From positions 1 to 38,741 of the forward strand of contig CADCWF010000059.1 of assembly GCA_902806345.1 (NCBI GenBank): a stretch of 38,741 nt of DNA, written 5' to 3'. Shown one piece after another: positions 1 to 8,309 of the stretch (positions are counted from its first letter, which is position 1; each line of letters begins with the position of its first letter). The translations under genes were made by a program, and so were the position numbers. The notes below the pieces were generated by a model, which saw only the letters and a program-made list of their open reading frames with translations, did no database searches and was not told the DNA's origin. Source of the stretch: an uncultured Thermomicrobiales bacterium (lineage in GTDB: Bacteria > Chloroflexota > Chloroflexia > Thermomicrobiales > UBA6265).

Positions 1-117
1 GAGGGAAACAACCGACGGCGCCACCCGGGCGACGAGGTCGGCCAACGCCGCCGAGAGCGCCGGTGCGGCCAGGATGCCGGCCGGGACGGTCGGCTGAGGA
101 GGTGCGATGGTGATCAT
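1..117 (-). CDS. S1C (HtrA-like) serine protease, N-terminal fragment
   Basis: This minus-strand gene starts at the ATG at 117-115 and runs out of the window after 39 codons. An AGGAG ribosome site lies about 6 bases before the ATG. The visible residues end in LADLVARVAPSVVSL, the helix and first strand that open the trypsin-like domain of HtrA/DegP-type proteases; the neighbouring protease at 477-1415 has the matching segment LAEAVSRAGAGVVTV. No catalytic residue lies in the visible part and no signal peptide is evident. It is downstream of, and co-directional with, the complete protease, so the two are probably a duplicated pair. The family call rests on this short stretch and on the neighbour. 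Confidence 0.6.
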   Translation of the reverse strand, partial: MITIAPPQPTVPAGILAAPALSAALADLVARVAPSVVSL

Positions 118-476
118 GGGTGCTCCTGTTGAGTCGTGAGGCGTGGGTCGTGAGGCTTGGGTTGCGAGTCGTTGTGCTGTTGAGACGACCAGCGTGTTGG
201 CCGTTGGATGCGCCGAGGAATCCGGGTCGAGTTCGGCACCCCGACTCAGGGCCCTTCAGGGTCCTTCGTCCGTTCAGCCCGGTGATTGATCGCCGGGCTC
301 GGCGGCTGCGCCACCGGCTCGTCATCCCGACCGAATGGCAGAATGCCCCCCCGGCCGCGTACCCGGTCCGTCGGTGCAAGCAGCCGGAGCGAGATCCTTC
401 GCCTCCGCTCAGGATGACGGGGATCGCGGCGGCACGACAACCACCCCCCGACCCCTCGTCTCCTCGACTCCTCTCG
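118..476. other. intergenic region between the two proteases
   Basis: No credible gene lies here. It holds a 14-base tandem duplication (133-146 and 147-160, GTCGTGAGGCGTGG and GTCGTGAGGCTTGG) and, at 321-418, a degenerate copy of the composite inverted repeat described elsewhere in the window. On the minus strand it separates the stop of the complete protease from the start of the second one, so the second gene may have its own promoter, though none is obvious. Confidence 0.6.
321..418. repeat. composite dispersed repeat, copy 1 (degenerate)
   Basis: The right end, 391-418, reads GAGATCCTTCG then CTCAGGATGAC and is a clear copy of the repeat end found at 8436-8463. The left end, from 321, begins GTCATCC-GA-CGAA and appears to be a decayed copy in opposite orientation. 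The intervening sequence is G+C-rich without a clear hairpin. See the copies at 5720, 8310 and 21132. Confidence 0.55.
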
Positions 477-1415
477 CTATCGTTCGCCCACCGTCACGCT
501 CAGCTCCCGCGGCTCGCCGCCGCGGACGAGGCGCAGCGCGATCGCCCGGCCGACCTTGTCGCCAGCGAGCTGGTCCTGCAACTGCTCGACCTCACTGGTC
601 GTCGCGCCGTCGACCGCCACGATCACGTCGCCGAGGAGCAGCCCGCCCTGCTCGGCCGGGCTGCCGCCCTCAACCGTGGTGATCAGCAGCGCCCGCGCCG
701 CCGGCAGACCGTGGGCGGCGACGAGCGCCTCCGGCAGGGTCACCCCCTGGGTGCCGATGCCGAGGTAGCCGCGACGGACCCGGCCGTGGGCCTGGAGCGC
801 CGCGAGCACCGCGTCGATCGCGCCGTTGGGAACCGTCAGCCCGCCGCCCCGGCCGAGCGTCGAGGAGTTGAGCCCGAGGACACCACCGGCGCCGTCGACC
901 AGCGGGCCGCCGGAGAAGCCGGGCAGCATCGCCACGTCGGCCCGCAGGTAGCCGTCAACCGTGGCGCCGCTCGGCGTCCGCCACGGGCCGCCGACGGTCG
1001 AGATGGCGCCGAAGGAGGCCATCGGCCCGCTCGGCCCCGGCCGCCCGATCGCCAGCGTCAGGTGGCCGACGCGGGGCTCGAGGCCCGAGCGTGCCGCCGG
1101 CTCCAGGTCGCCGGCGTCCGTCCGCAGCAGGGCGAGGTCGGTGCCGGGGTCCCGCCCGACGAGGCGGGCGTCGACGGTCCGCCCGTCGGCCAGGCCGAGG
1201 GTGATCTCCTCGTCGCGCTCGACGACGTGGTTGGCCGTGACCACCAGGCCGTCGGCCTCCCAGACGATGCCCGACGCCGGCTGACGGCGTCGGGCGTTGA
1301 CCGTGACGACGCCGGCGCCGGCCCGGCTGACCGCCTCCGCCAGTTCGTTCGAGAGGGCGGCCAGCGCCGAGGCGGCGCCGGTCCCGGTCCCGGACCCGTT
1401 CTGCGTGCTTACCAT
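477..1415 (-). CDS. S1C serine protease with C-terminal PDZ domain
   Basis: A 312-residue HtrA/DegP-like protease. The start at 1415 has a GGAGG ribosome site 8 bases upstream. The catalytic triad is visible: His63 (TANHVV), Asp93 (DLALL) and Ser168 in GFSGGPL, where Phe replaces the usual Asn. A PDZ domain covers about residues 225-310 (RRGYLGIG, then SPAEQGGLLLGDVIVAVDG). There is no signal peptide or membrane anchor, so it is probably cytoplasmic unless exported by an unknown route; classical HtrA proteins are anchored or periplasmic. It is followed on the same strand by a second, truncated relative at 1-117. Its likely role is protein quality control or regulated proteolysis; the substrate cannot be seen. 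The family call is firm. Confidence 0.9.
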   Translation of the reverse strand: MVSTQNGSGTGTGAASALAALSNELAEAVSRAGAGVVTVNARRRQPASGIVWEADGLVVTANHVVERDEEITLGLADGRTVDARLVGRDPGTDLALLRTDAGDLEPAARSGLEPRVGHLTLAIGRPGPSGPMASFGAISTVGGPWRTPSGATVDGYLRADVAMLPGFSGGPLVDGAGGVLGLNSSTLGRGGGLTVPNGAIDAVLAALQAHGRVRRGYLGIGTQGVTLPEALVAAHGLPAARALLITTVEGGSPAEQGGLLLGDVIVAVDGATTSEVEQLQDQLAGDKVGRAIALRLVRGGEPRELSVTVGER

Positions 1416-1659
1416 GGGGTGATCCTCCGTTGCGTGTCTTGTCCGTTCGTCCGTGGGGAGGATGGTAGGCGCCGCCGCCCACGGCCGGCACCGGCCCCCC
1501 GGATAGGGCGCCGACTATCCGTCCGGGCAGGTGCCGGCTCCGTTTCTCGATCGCCATCCCCCGTGCCCCCAGAGTTGAGACAGTTGAGACACATGAGCGA
1601 GTTGCGACAAGAACAGACCCGGCATCCCGTCGCCGCCGCGTTCTGCCGCACGGCGTTCT

Positions 1660-1687
1660 CCCGCGCTCCCTCGCGAGGGAGCGCGGG
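1660..1687. repeat. 28-bp perfect palindrome in a divergent gap
   Basis: The arms CCCGCGCTCCCTCG and CGAGGGAGCGCGGG meet with no loop. It lies in the 358-base gap (1416-1773) between the protease and the ABC operon, which are transcribed away from each other, so it is not an obvious terminator for either gene. It could be a regulator site or a repeat remnant. I see no other feature in this gap and no convincing promoter boxes. Confidence 0.55.
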
Positions 1688-1773
1688 CCGGGGGCGAGGG
1701 CTCGTTGCCCGCCTGCTACACTCAGCCCCGGCCGCCCCGCTCGGGGGCGGGCAAAGCCGCTCGCGAGGCGCGC

Positions 1774-2772
1774 GTGACCGTCACCATCGATCCCGCAATC
1801 GCCAGCACCGCCGCCGCACCCGTTCCCGACGGCCCGCCCGTCATCGAGACGCGGGGGCTGACCAAACGCTACAAGAGCGTCGTCGCCCTCGACGCGCTCG
1901 ACCTGACGGTGCCGTCGACGGCGATCGGCCTCCTCGGCGCGAACGGCGCCGGCAAGACGACCCTGATCAAGCTGCTGCTCGGGCTGATCCGGCCGGATGG
2001 CGGCGACGCCGTCGTCCTCGGCCGCGATACCCGGACCGAGGCCGTCGCGATCCGCGCCGCCGTCGGCTACATGCCGGAGGGCGACTGCCTGCCGGCCGAC
2101 GCCACCGCCGCCGACTTCGTCGCCCACATGGCCGAGGTCTCCGGGCTACCGCCCCGGGCCGCCCGCCAGCGCGCCGCCGACGTGCTCTACCAGGTCGGTC
2201 TTGACGAGGCCCGCTACCGCGCCATCAAGGGCTTCTCGACCGGCATGAAGCAGCGCGTCAAGCTCGCCCAGGCGATCGTCCACGACCCCCGCCTCGTCTT
2301 CCTCGACGAACCGACCAACGGCATGGACCCCCAGGGGCGCGACGAGATGCTCGCCCTGATCGTCCGCATCCAGCGGCTGCTCGGGATCGCCGTCGTCCTC
2401 TCCTCCCACATCCTCGACGACATCGAGCGGGTCTGCCGCTACGTCGTCATCCTCGACGGCGGCCGCCTCGTCGCCAGCCAGCCGCTGGCTGGGATGGACC
2501 CCGGCGGCGGCGACCTCTACGTCCGGGTCGACGGCGACCCGGCGGCGTTCCTGGCCCGCCTCCACGCCCTCGGCGTCGACGCTGCACCCGCCGGCGAGGC
2601 GCACGGCCGCGACGAGATCGTCGTCCGCCGCAACGGCCACGACGCCTTCGACGCCGTCCGCGACGCCGCGGCCGACCTCGGGCTGCCCCTGCGCCAGCTC
2701 CGCGCCCAGACCCGGTCCCTGGAGGACCTCTACTTCGGCAACGTCGAGGCCGCCAACCGGGAGCGGCGATGA
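1774..2772 (+). CDS. ABC-2 type transporter ATP-binding protein (first pair)
   Basis: A 332-residue nucleotide-binding subunit. The GTG at 1774 is chosen because GAGG lies 5 bases upstream and the ABC domain (IETRGLTKRY) begins about residue 24. Walker A is GANGAGKTT at 55-63, the signature is FSTGMKQRVKLAQAI in place of LSGGQ, and Walker B is LVFLDEPTNGMD. The S-x-G-M-x-Q-R signature and C-terminal extension (about residues 240-332) are usual for CcmA/DrrA-type exporters. Its stop overlaps the start of the membrane subunit at 2769 (ATGA), so the two are translationally coupled. It should power export or membrane remodelling by the permease at 2769-3671; the substrate is unknown. Confidence 0.9.
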   Translation: MTVTIDPAIASTAAAPVPDGPPVIETRGLTKRYKSVVALDALDLTVPSTAIGLLGANGAGKTTLIKLLLGLIRPDGGDAVVLGRDTRTEAVAIRAAVGYMPEGDCLPADATAADFVAHMAEVSGLPPRAARQRAADVLYQVGLDEARYRAIKGFSTGMKQRVKLAQAIVHDPRLVFLDEPTNGMDPQGRDEMLALIVRIQRLLGIAVVLSSHILDDIERVCRYVVILDGGRLVASQPLAGMDPGGGDLYVRVDGDPAAFLARLHALGVDAAPAGEAHGRDEIVVRRNGHDAFDAVRDAAADLGLPLRQLRAQTRSLEDLYFGNVEAANRERR

Positions 2773-3671
2773 GCCTCCCGGTCCCCACTGCCCCGGATGC
2801 CCGCTACGGCGAGGTCTACGACCGCGGCTACGGCCACTACGAGGGGACCCGCCGCGGTCGCCTCCAAGGGGTCTGGGCGCTGGCCCGCTGGTCGATGGCG
2901 CGGGCGCTCGGCCTCAAGAAGGGGTGGGGGTCGAAGGTGATCCCGATCCTGCTCTACGTCGGCGCCCTGCTCCCCGTGGTGGCGGTGATCGGGATCACCG
3001 CCTTCGTCCCCGCCGCCGACGTCTTCGGCTACGCCGACTACTTCGGCGGCATCTTCCTCCTGGAGGGCATCTTCGTCGCCACCATCGCGCCGGAGATGAT
3101 GAGCCCGGACCGGCGGGAGGGCGTCCTCCCGCTCTACTTCTCGCGGCCGATCTCACGGCCCGACTACGTGGTCGCCAAACTCGTCGCCGCGGCGATCCTG
3201 ACCCTCTCGATCTCGCTCCTGCCCGCCACCATCCTCTGGCTCGGCCGCCAACTGCTGGCCGACGCGCCGCTGGACGCCATGCGCGACAACCTCGGCGACC
3301 TCGGCCGGATCGCGGTCGCCGGCGGCCTGATCGCCCTCTACCTCGGGGCGATCGGGCTGCTCATCTCCTCCTTCACCGGCCGCAAGGGGGTCGCGGTCGG
3401 GGTCATCGTCCTCGGCTTCCTCATCTCCGAGGCGCTCAGCGGGGCGCTCACCTTCGCCCTCGCCGAGCAGGGGACCCTGACCGACTGGGTCGCCCTGCTG
3501 AGCCCGACCCGGACGTCCGCCGGGTTGGTCGAGGGGTTGTGGCCGACGATCGAGGGTCCCGAGTTCGGCACGTTCGTCTCCTTCCCGCTCTGGGCGATCG
3601 GCGCGGCCATGGTCGCGGTCGTCGCCGTCTGCTGCGCGGTCATGTTCGGGCGGTACGCCGGCCGTGACTGA
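2769..3671 (+). CDS. ABC-2 family permease (first pair)
   Basis: A 300-residue integral membrane protein with a roughly 55-residue cytoplasmic N-terminus (YDRGYGHYEGTRRGR) and six predicted membrane segments, near residues 57-80, 90-110, 140-160, 180-203, 207-230 and 273-293. The tract ISRPDYVVAKLVAAAILTL resembles the loop before a core helix in ABC-2 permeases of the NatB/GldF type. Its start overlaps the ATPase stop by 4 bases and its end overlaps the next ATPase by 8, so all four genes of the block are probably one transcript. Substrate not inferable. Confidence 0.85.
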   Translation: MSLPVPTAPDARYGEVYDRGYGHYEGTRRGRLQGVWALARWSMARALGLKKGWGSKVIPILLYVGALLPVVAVIGITAFVPAADVFGYADYFGGIFLLEGIFVATIAPEMMSPDRREGVLPLYFSRPISRPDYVVAKLVAAAILTLSISLLPATILWLGRQLLADAPLDAMRDNLGDLGRIAVAGGLIALYLGAIGLLISSFTGRKGVAVGVIVLGFLISEALSGALTFALAEQGTLTDWVALLSPTRTSAGLVEGLWPTIEGPEFGTFVSFPLWAIGAAMVAVVAVCCAVMFGRYAGRD

Positions 3672-4689
3672 GACCACCCCCAGGCCGCGCTGGTCGGCCC
3701 GCCCGGCCGCCGCCGCGCCCCTCTCCATGCCCCCCGCCGAGCGCGAGGCCCTGCCCGGTCTCGTCGCCGGCGCCTCCCCGACCGTCGTCTTCGAGCACGT
3801 TTCCAGGTGGTACGGCGACATCGTCGCCGTCTCGGATGTCTCCTTCGGCGTCGCCGCCGGGGTGACCGGCCTGCTCGGCCCGAACGGCGCCGGCAAATCG
3901 ACCATCCTCAAACTGATGGCCGGCCTCATCTCGCCCTCGACCGGGACGATCGCCATCCACGGCCAGAAGACGCGCGGCAACCCCGCCGTCTACAAGCGGC
4001 TCGGCCTGGTGCCGGAGCAAGAGATCGTCTACCCGTTCCTGACCGGGCGGGAGTTCGTCCGCCTCAACGCCGTCCTCCAGGAGGTGGTCGACCCCGCCGC
4101 GGCGACGGCGCGGGCGATCGGGCTCGTCGAGATGGAGGAGGCCGCCGAGCGGGCCGTCGGCGGCTACTCGAAGGGGATGCGGCAGCGGATCAAGGTCGCC
4201 GCCGCCCTCGTCCACGACCCGGACGTGCTGCTGCTCGACGAGCCACTGAACGGGACCGATCCGGTCCAGCGGGCCGGCCTCATCGCGCTGCTGCGGCGGC
4301 TCGGCGCCGAGGGGCGGACCGTCATCGTCTCCTCCCACGTCCTGACCGAGGTGGAGCGCTTCGCCGACAACATCCTCGTCATCGTCAACGGCAAGCTCGC
4401 CGCCGCCGGCGATATCCTCGCCATCCGCGACAAGATGGACGAGCACCCCCGCGAGGTGATGATCCGTGCCGACGACCCCCGGCGCTTCGCCGCCGCCCTG
4501 ATCGGCGACCGCTCGACGAGCGCCGTCCGGGTCGACGGCGACGGCCGCCTGCTGGCCCAGACCCACGACATCCGCGCCTTCTCGCGGGCGGTGCCGCTGC
4601 TGGCCCGGCGGGAAGGGGTGCGGCTGCTGGAGGTCCAGGCGGTCGACGAATCGCTCGCCTCCGTCTTCGCCTACCTGGTCGGCCGGTGA
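3664..4689 (+). CDS. ABC-2 type transporter ATP-binding protein (second pair)
   Basis: A 341-residue ABC ATPase starting at GTG 3664, inside the end of the preceding permease. The first roughly 38 residues are a Pro/Ala-rich leader, so a slightly later start is possible. The ABC domain begins at VVFEHVSRWYGD; Walker A is GPNGAGKST (72-80, Lys78), the signature is YSKGMRQRIKVAAAL, and Walker B is VLLLDEPLNGTD. It is related to the ATPase at 1774 but not a recent copy. It overlaps the next permease by 4 bases (GTGA), which makes that permease its obvious partner. The two ATPase/permease pairs may form one heteromeric complex or two transporters. Confidence 0.9.
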   Translation: MTETTPRPRWSARPAAAAPLSMPPAEREALPGLVAGASPTVVFEHVSRWYGDIVAVSDVSFGVAAGVTGLLGPNGAGKSTILKLMAGLISPSTGTIAIHGQKTRGNPAVYKRLGLVPEQEIVYPFLTGREFVRLNAVLQEVVDPAAATARAIGLVEMEEAAERAVGGYSKGMRQRIKVAAALVHDPDVLLLDEPLNGTDPVQRAGLIALLRRLGAEGRTVIVSSHVLTEVERFADNILVIVNGKLAAAGDILAIRDKMDEHPREVMIRADDPRRFAAALIGDRSTSAVRVDGDGRLLAQTHDIRAFSRAVPLLARREGVRLLEVQAVDESLASVFAYLVGR

Positions 4690-5471
4690 CCCTCGCGACC
4701 CCCCTGGTCTGGCGCGCCCTGCCCGTCTTCGCGCTGACGGTCCGCCAGTTCCTGGCCGGCCGGATGGCGCGGGTGACCCTGGCCCTGGCGCTGCTGCCGA
4801 CCCTCTTCGCGCTCATCTACCTGGTCCGCCCCGGCGACGTCACCCCGCGCGGCTTCCTGACGACCACCTTCCAGCAGCTCTTCCTGCCGACGCTGCTGCC
4901 GATCGCGGTCCTCCTCCTGGCGACCTCCGCCTTCGGCAACGAGCTGGAGGACCGGACCCTGCCGTACCTGACCCTGAAGCCGCGGGCCCGCCCCCGGATC
5001 GTCCTCGAGAAGTGGCTGGCGGTCCTCGTCGTCGCCCTGCCGCTGCTCCTCGGCGGCCTGGCGCTGACGACCCTGGTCGCCTCCCGTGGGCCGGTCGACA
5101 CCGCCAGCCGGGTGGCGCCGGAGACCGCCCTCGGGCCGCTGCTCGGCGCAATGGCCGGGGCGACCGTCGCCGGCACGGTCCTGCTCGCCTCCGTCTTCCT
5201 CCTGGTCAGCCTCGTCGTGCCGCGGGCACTCCTGGCCGGGATGGTCTACGTCTTCGCCTGGGAAACGCTGCTCGGGCGGTTCCTGCCGGGGGTGAAGTCG
5301 GTCTCGATCCGGCACGCCGCCGAGTCCGTTTTCGTCGCCCTCCTCGGCGACCCCGACGTGACGGTGGAGGGCGCGAGCACCCTCCGCGGCGCCCTCCTGG
5401 CGGTCGCCATCGTCTCGCTCGTCGCCCTCGCCCTGGCGGCCTGGCGGCTGCGGACGATGGACCTGGAGTGA
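4686..5471 (+). CDS. ABC-2 family permease (second pair)
   Basis: A 261-residue membrane protein starting at GTG 4686, overlapping the ATPase stop. Hydrophobic segments are visible around MARVTLALALLPTLFALIYLV, LFLPTLLPIAVLLLATSAF, WLAVLVVALPLLLGGLALTTLV, MAGATVAGTVLLASVFLLVSLVV and the C-terminal LLAVAIVSLVALALAAWRL, giving five or six helices. The motif NELEDRTLPYLTLKPRARPRI is the cytoplasmic segment typical of ABC-2 permeases (ELE-GT-YLL-P-R). It is the last gene of the four-gene block; a hairpin at 5629-5658 follows. Substrate unknown. Confidence 0.85.
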   Translation: MTLATPLVWRALPVFALTVRQFLAGRMARVTLALALLPTLFALIYLVRPGDVTPRGFLTTTFQQLFLPTLLPIAVLLLATSAFGNELEDRTLPYLTLKPRARPRIVLEKWLAVLVVALPLLLGGLALTTLVASRGPVDTASRVAPETALGPLLGAMAGATVAGTVLLASVFLLVSLVVPRALLAGMVYVFAWETLLGRFLPGVKSVSIRHAAESVFVALLGDPDVTVEGASTLRGALLAVAIVSLVALALAAWRLRTMDLE

Positions 5472-5628
5472 CCGGGGAACCCGCGCTCCTGCCCACTCCA
5501 GGTCCGTTGCGGCGGGGCCAGGGCGTTCGTGCGCAATGGCAGATCGATCTCGTGCGGACTCCAGGCGATCGATTGAAGCGATCTGCACACTCGTTGGCCG
5601 GCCTCACCGGAATGCCCTCACCCCCTGA

Positions 5629-5658
5629 CCCCCTCTCCCGCTGCGGCAGGAGAGGGGG
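5629..5658. terminator. stem-loop downstream of the ABC operon
   Basis: A perfect 10-bp stem (CCCCCTCTCC and GGAGAGGGGG) encloses a 10-base loop, about 160 bases after the stop at 5471. There is no T tract, so rho-independent termination is uncertain. The surrounding words (CCCTCACCCCCTGACCCCC) look like a dispersed repeat motif more than a dedicated terminator. Confidence 0.4.
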
Positions 5659-5719
5659 AACCGCGGCGGCGGGTCAACTGTTCTGCGAACCGCTGTAGGG
5701 TTCGCCCCAGCCACCCCCC

Positions 5720-5854
5720 GTCATCCTGAGGCGAAGCCGAAGGATCTCTCTCCGACTCCGCCAGCGGCCGAACGAACGACGCCGCCGCGGCGGGTCCTCC
5801 TCGGGGACCCGAGGAGGACTCGAGCAGAGATCCCTCGTTCCGCCCTGGATGACG
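5720..5854. repeat. composite dispersed repeat, copy 2
   Basis: The left end (5720-5748) reads GTCATCCTGA...GAAGGATCTC, and the right end (5827-5854) is an inverted, partly decayed copy (GAGATCCCTCG...CTGGATGAC). The core holds a perfect 11-bp hairpin with a 4-base loop at 5794-5819 (GTCCTCCTCGG / CCGAGGAGGAC). The interior words TCTCTCCGA and CGAACGAC are shared with the copy at 21132-21243, which shows that the whole element, not just its ends, is repeated. Together with the hairpin at 5629 it fills most of the 418-base gap 5472-5889; no gene is seen there. Confidence 0.75.
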
Positions 5855-5889
5855 GGCCGTCAGGGCGAACCGATCGCCCGGAGACCGTA

Positions 5890-6504
5890 TCAGCCGCCGG
5901 CGCCCGGAGTGGCCGCGTCGGGCACGCCGCCGAGCTGGCGCAGCAGCCCGAGGTGGTCCGCCTCGCCCCACGCCTCGGCGATCCGGCCGCAGGCGATCCG
6001 GAAGACATTCATCCCGGTGTACTCGACCGCCGCCCCGGTGGCGGGGATGCCGAGCCACTCGCCCTCCTGGGTCGCGGTGGCGGTCCACCGGCTGACGACG
6101 AGGTCGCCCTCGGCCACCAACTGGTCCACCCGCACCGCGAAGTCGGGGAACGCCGCCAGGAAGCGGCCAAGCCGCTCCGTGAACGCCGCCGGGCCAACGG
6201 TGTCGCCGCCGACGCCCCAGTGGTGGAGCTCGTCGACGGCCAAGAGGTCGGCCGCTGCCGCCTCGCCGCCCGCGGTCCAGACCTCGGCCCAGTAGCGCTC
6301 GACCAGCGCCTTGTTCTCCTCCAGCGTCGTGGTTGGGCAGGTCTCCCCGGCACCGGGCGTCGCTTGTCCGGCCACAGCGGGCGCCGCCGCGAACCGGCCC
6401 GCCCCCGCCGCGACCGCCCCGGTCGCCGCGAGCGCCGAGGCGGAGCGCCGCGACATCCCCCGGCCAAGCAGCCGCACGATCCCATCAAGTCGCCCGCCGT
6501 CCAT
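5890..6504 (-). CDS. exported SnoaL-like / ester-cyclase-like protein
   Basis: A 204-residue protein. The ATG at 6504 has GGAGG 9 bases upstream. Residues 1-50 are a Tat-like leader (MDGGRLDGIVRLLGRGMSRR followed by an Ala-rich hydrophobic stretch), built like the leader of the Cys-rich protein at 26629. Residues about 60-195 form a SnoaL/NTF2-like domain (LVERYWAEVW, FPDFAVRVDQLVAEGDLVVSRW, GMNVFRIACGRIAEAWGEAD), the pattern seen in predicted ester cyclases (COG5485). Such folds bind small hydrophobic ligands; many members have no proven reaction. It stands alone on the minus strand between two plus-strand operons. The fold is confident, the enzymatic role is not. Confidence 0.75.
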   Translation of the reverse strand: MDGGRLDGIVRLLGRGMSRRSASALAATGAVAAGAGRFAAAPAVAGQATPGAGETCPTTTLEENKALVERYWAEVWTAGGEAAAADLLAVDELHHWGVGGDTVGPAAFTERLGRFLAAFPDFAVRVDQLVAEGDLVVSRWTATATQEGEWLGIPATGAAVEYTGMNVFRIACGRIAEAWGEADHLGLLRQLGGVPDAATPGAGG

Positions 6505-6617
6505 GCTGATCCCTCCTTGCGCCGACGAAGGATTCTCCCTTCGGAACCCGCCTCCGATTGTACGGGCGGGGCCTGCCTTGCCGGGTCGCCCCCGGATCGG
6601 TGGGTCGGTGGATCGGT

Positions 6618-6646
6618 TTGTCCCGGTCATGCCCCGGTGCGATACT
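6618..6646 (+). promoter_or_regulatory. putative sigma-70 type promoter for the sugar importer
   Basis: TTGTCC (6618-6623) and GATACT (6641-6646) are separated by 17 bases, ending 43 bases before the ATG at 6690. Each hexamer matches 4 of 6 consensus bases. The same GATACT word follows a perfect TTGACA upstream of the lacI-type gene at 14217-14243, which supports its use as a -10 element here. Confidence 0.45.
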
Positions 6647-6689
6647 GCGGCCCGCTCGACGGAACCAGCGATCGGGGGGCAGGGCCGGC

Positions 6690-8270
6690 ATGGCGCAAGA
6701 CCAGGTGGCCGCGGCGGCGCGGCCGGCAGCGGACGGCGAGCCGCTCCTGCGGATGGCCGGCATCACCAAGCTCTTCCCGGGCGTGGTCGCCTTGCGGGAC
6801 GTTTCGCTCGAGGTGTTCCCCGGCGAGTGCCTGGCGCTCGTCGGCGAGAACGGCGCCGGCAAGTCGACCCTGATGAAGATCCTCTCCGGCGTCTACGCCC
6901 CGGACGCGGGGGAGATCTTCCTCAACGGGGAGCCGGTCGCGCTCTCCAGACCCCGCCAGGCGCAGGACCTCGGGATCTCGATCATCTACCAGGAATTCAA
7001 CCTGATGCCCAACCTGACCGTGGCGGAGAACGTCTTCGTCGGGCGGGAGCCGAACGCCGGCGGCTTCGTCCGCGCCGCCGAGATGGAGCGGCGGACGGGC
7101 GAGCTGCTCGACCAGCTCGGCGTCTCCCTCCGGTCCGACGCCGTCGTCCGCGACCTCAGCGTCGCCGAGCAGCAGATGGTCGAGATCGCCAAGGCGCTCT
7201 CCTACGACGCCCGGATCGTGATCATGGACGAACCGACTTCGGCCCTGACCGACACCGAGGTGGCGGCCCTGGCCGGGATCGTCCGCGGCCTGACCGCCGG
7301 CGGTCTCGGCGTCATCTTCATCTCCCACAGGCTGGAAGAGGTCTTCGCGATGTGCGATCGGGTGACGGTCCTACGCGACGGCCAGAACGCCGGCGACGTG
7401 GCGACCGCCGCGGCGACCCCCGGCGGCATCGTCCGGATGATGGTCGGCCGCAACCTGAGCGACCTCTTCCAGAAGGACTCCACCGAGACCGCCGCCGACG
7501 CCCCCTTCGTGCTCGAGGTGCGCTGCCTCTCCCGCGCCGGCAGCCGCTACGACGCCTCGGCAATCGTCCTCCGCGACGTCTCCTTCGGCGTCCGCGCCGG
7601 CGAGATCGTCGGCCTCGCCGGGCTGGTCGGCTCCGGCCGGACCGAGGTGGTCCGGGCGATCTTCGGCGCCGACCCGTTCGACGCCGGCCAGGTGCTGATC
7701 GAGGGCCGCCCGGTCGACATCCGCTCCCCCCGCGACGCGATCCGGCGCGGCCTCGGTCTGGTGCCGGAGGACCGCAAGGCGCAGGGGCTGGTGCTCGGGC
7801 TGGCGGTGCGCGACAACATCAGCCTCGCCTCGCTCGCCCAGTTCGTCCGGGCCGGCTTCGTCCGCCTCGGCGAGGAGAAGCGGCGAGCCGAGGGGTTCGT
7901 CCGGGCGCTCCGCATCCGGACGCCGGGGCTGGAGCAGAAGGTCGTCAACCTCTCGGGCGGCAACCAGCAGAAGGTGGTCATCGCCAAGTGGCTGGCGCTG
8001 CGACCGAAGGTGCTGATCGTCGACGAGCCGACCCGCGGCATCGACATCGGCGCCAAGGCCGAGGTCCACCACCTGATGAACGACCTCGCCCGGCAGGGGG
8101 TCGCGATCCTGATGATCTCCTCCGAGCTGCCGGAAATCCTGGGGATGAGCGACCGGGTGCTGGTGATGCGCCAGGGACGGATCGCGGGGGAGCTGGGGCG
8201 GGCGGAAGCGACCCAGGAGGCGATCATGGGTCTCGCGACCGGGGTGGGCCGCGAGGAGCAGGCGGCGTAG
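6690..8270 (+). CDS. RbsA-type sugar ABC importer, tandem ATP-binding protein
   Basis: A 526-residue CUT2-family ATPase with two fused ABC modules. The first (residues about 20-255) has Walker A GENGAGKST at 52-60 (Lys58), the signature LSVAEQQMVEIAKAL and Walker B IVIMDEPTSALTD. The second (about 270-510) has a degenerate Walker A (GLVGSGRTE, lacking the GKS/T lysine) but an intact LSGGNQQKVVIAKWL signature, which is the normal asymmetry of RbsA/MglA proteins. It would energise uptake of a monosaccharide such as ribose, xylose or galactose; the sugar cannot be read from the ATPase. It is first in an A-C-B gene order, with the permease at 8608 and binding protein at 9795, and a 337-base gap carrying a large palindromic repeat splits it from the permease. 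Confidence 0.92.
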   Translation: MAQDQVAAAARPAADGEPLLRMAGITKLFPGVVALRDVSLEVFPGECLALVGENGAGKSTLMKILSGVYAPDAGEIFLNGEPVALSRPRQAQDLGISIIYQEFNLMPNLTVAENVFVGREPNAGGFVRAAEMERRTGELLDQLGVSLRSDAVVRDLSVAEQQMVEIAKALSYDARIVIMDEPTSALTDTEVAALAGIVRGLTAGGLGVIFISHRLEEVFAMCDRVTVLRDGQNAGDVATAAATPGGIVRMMVGRNLSDLFQKDSTETAADAPFVLEVRCLSRAGSRYDASAIVLRDVSFGVRAGEIVGLAGLVGSGRTEVVRAIFGADPFDAGQVLIEGRPVDIRSPRDAIRRGLGLVPEDRKAQGLVLGLAVRDNISLASLAQFVRAGFVRLGEEKRRAEGFVRALRIRTPGLEQKVVNLSGGNQQKVVIAKWLALRPKVLIVDEPTRGIDIGAKAEVHHLMNDLARQGVAILMISSELPEILGMSDRVLVMRQGRIAGELGRAEATQEAIMGLATGVGREEQAA

Positions 8271-8309
8271 CGGGGGGCTCAAGCCTGCTTGGAGGCGCCG
8301 TCAGGCACC

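Noticed and set aside
133..160. Tandem 14-base duplication as a possible CRISPR or operator array
   Set aside because: Only two units without spacers; no array and no cas gene in the window.
1409..1651. Small minus-strand frame between protease and ABC operon
   Set aside because: Arg/Pro-rich, no ribosome site or homology signal, and overlaps the protease start.
5618..6088. Small proteins with HPERS-like words
   Set aside because: They come from the dispersed repeat ends and are not conserved genes.
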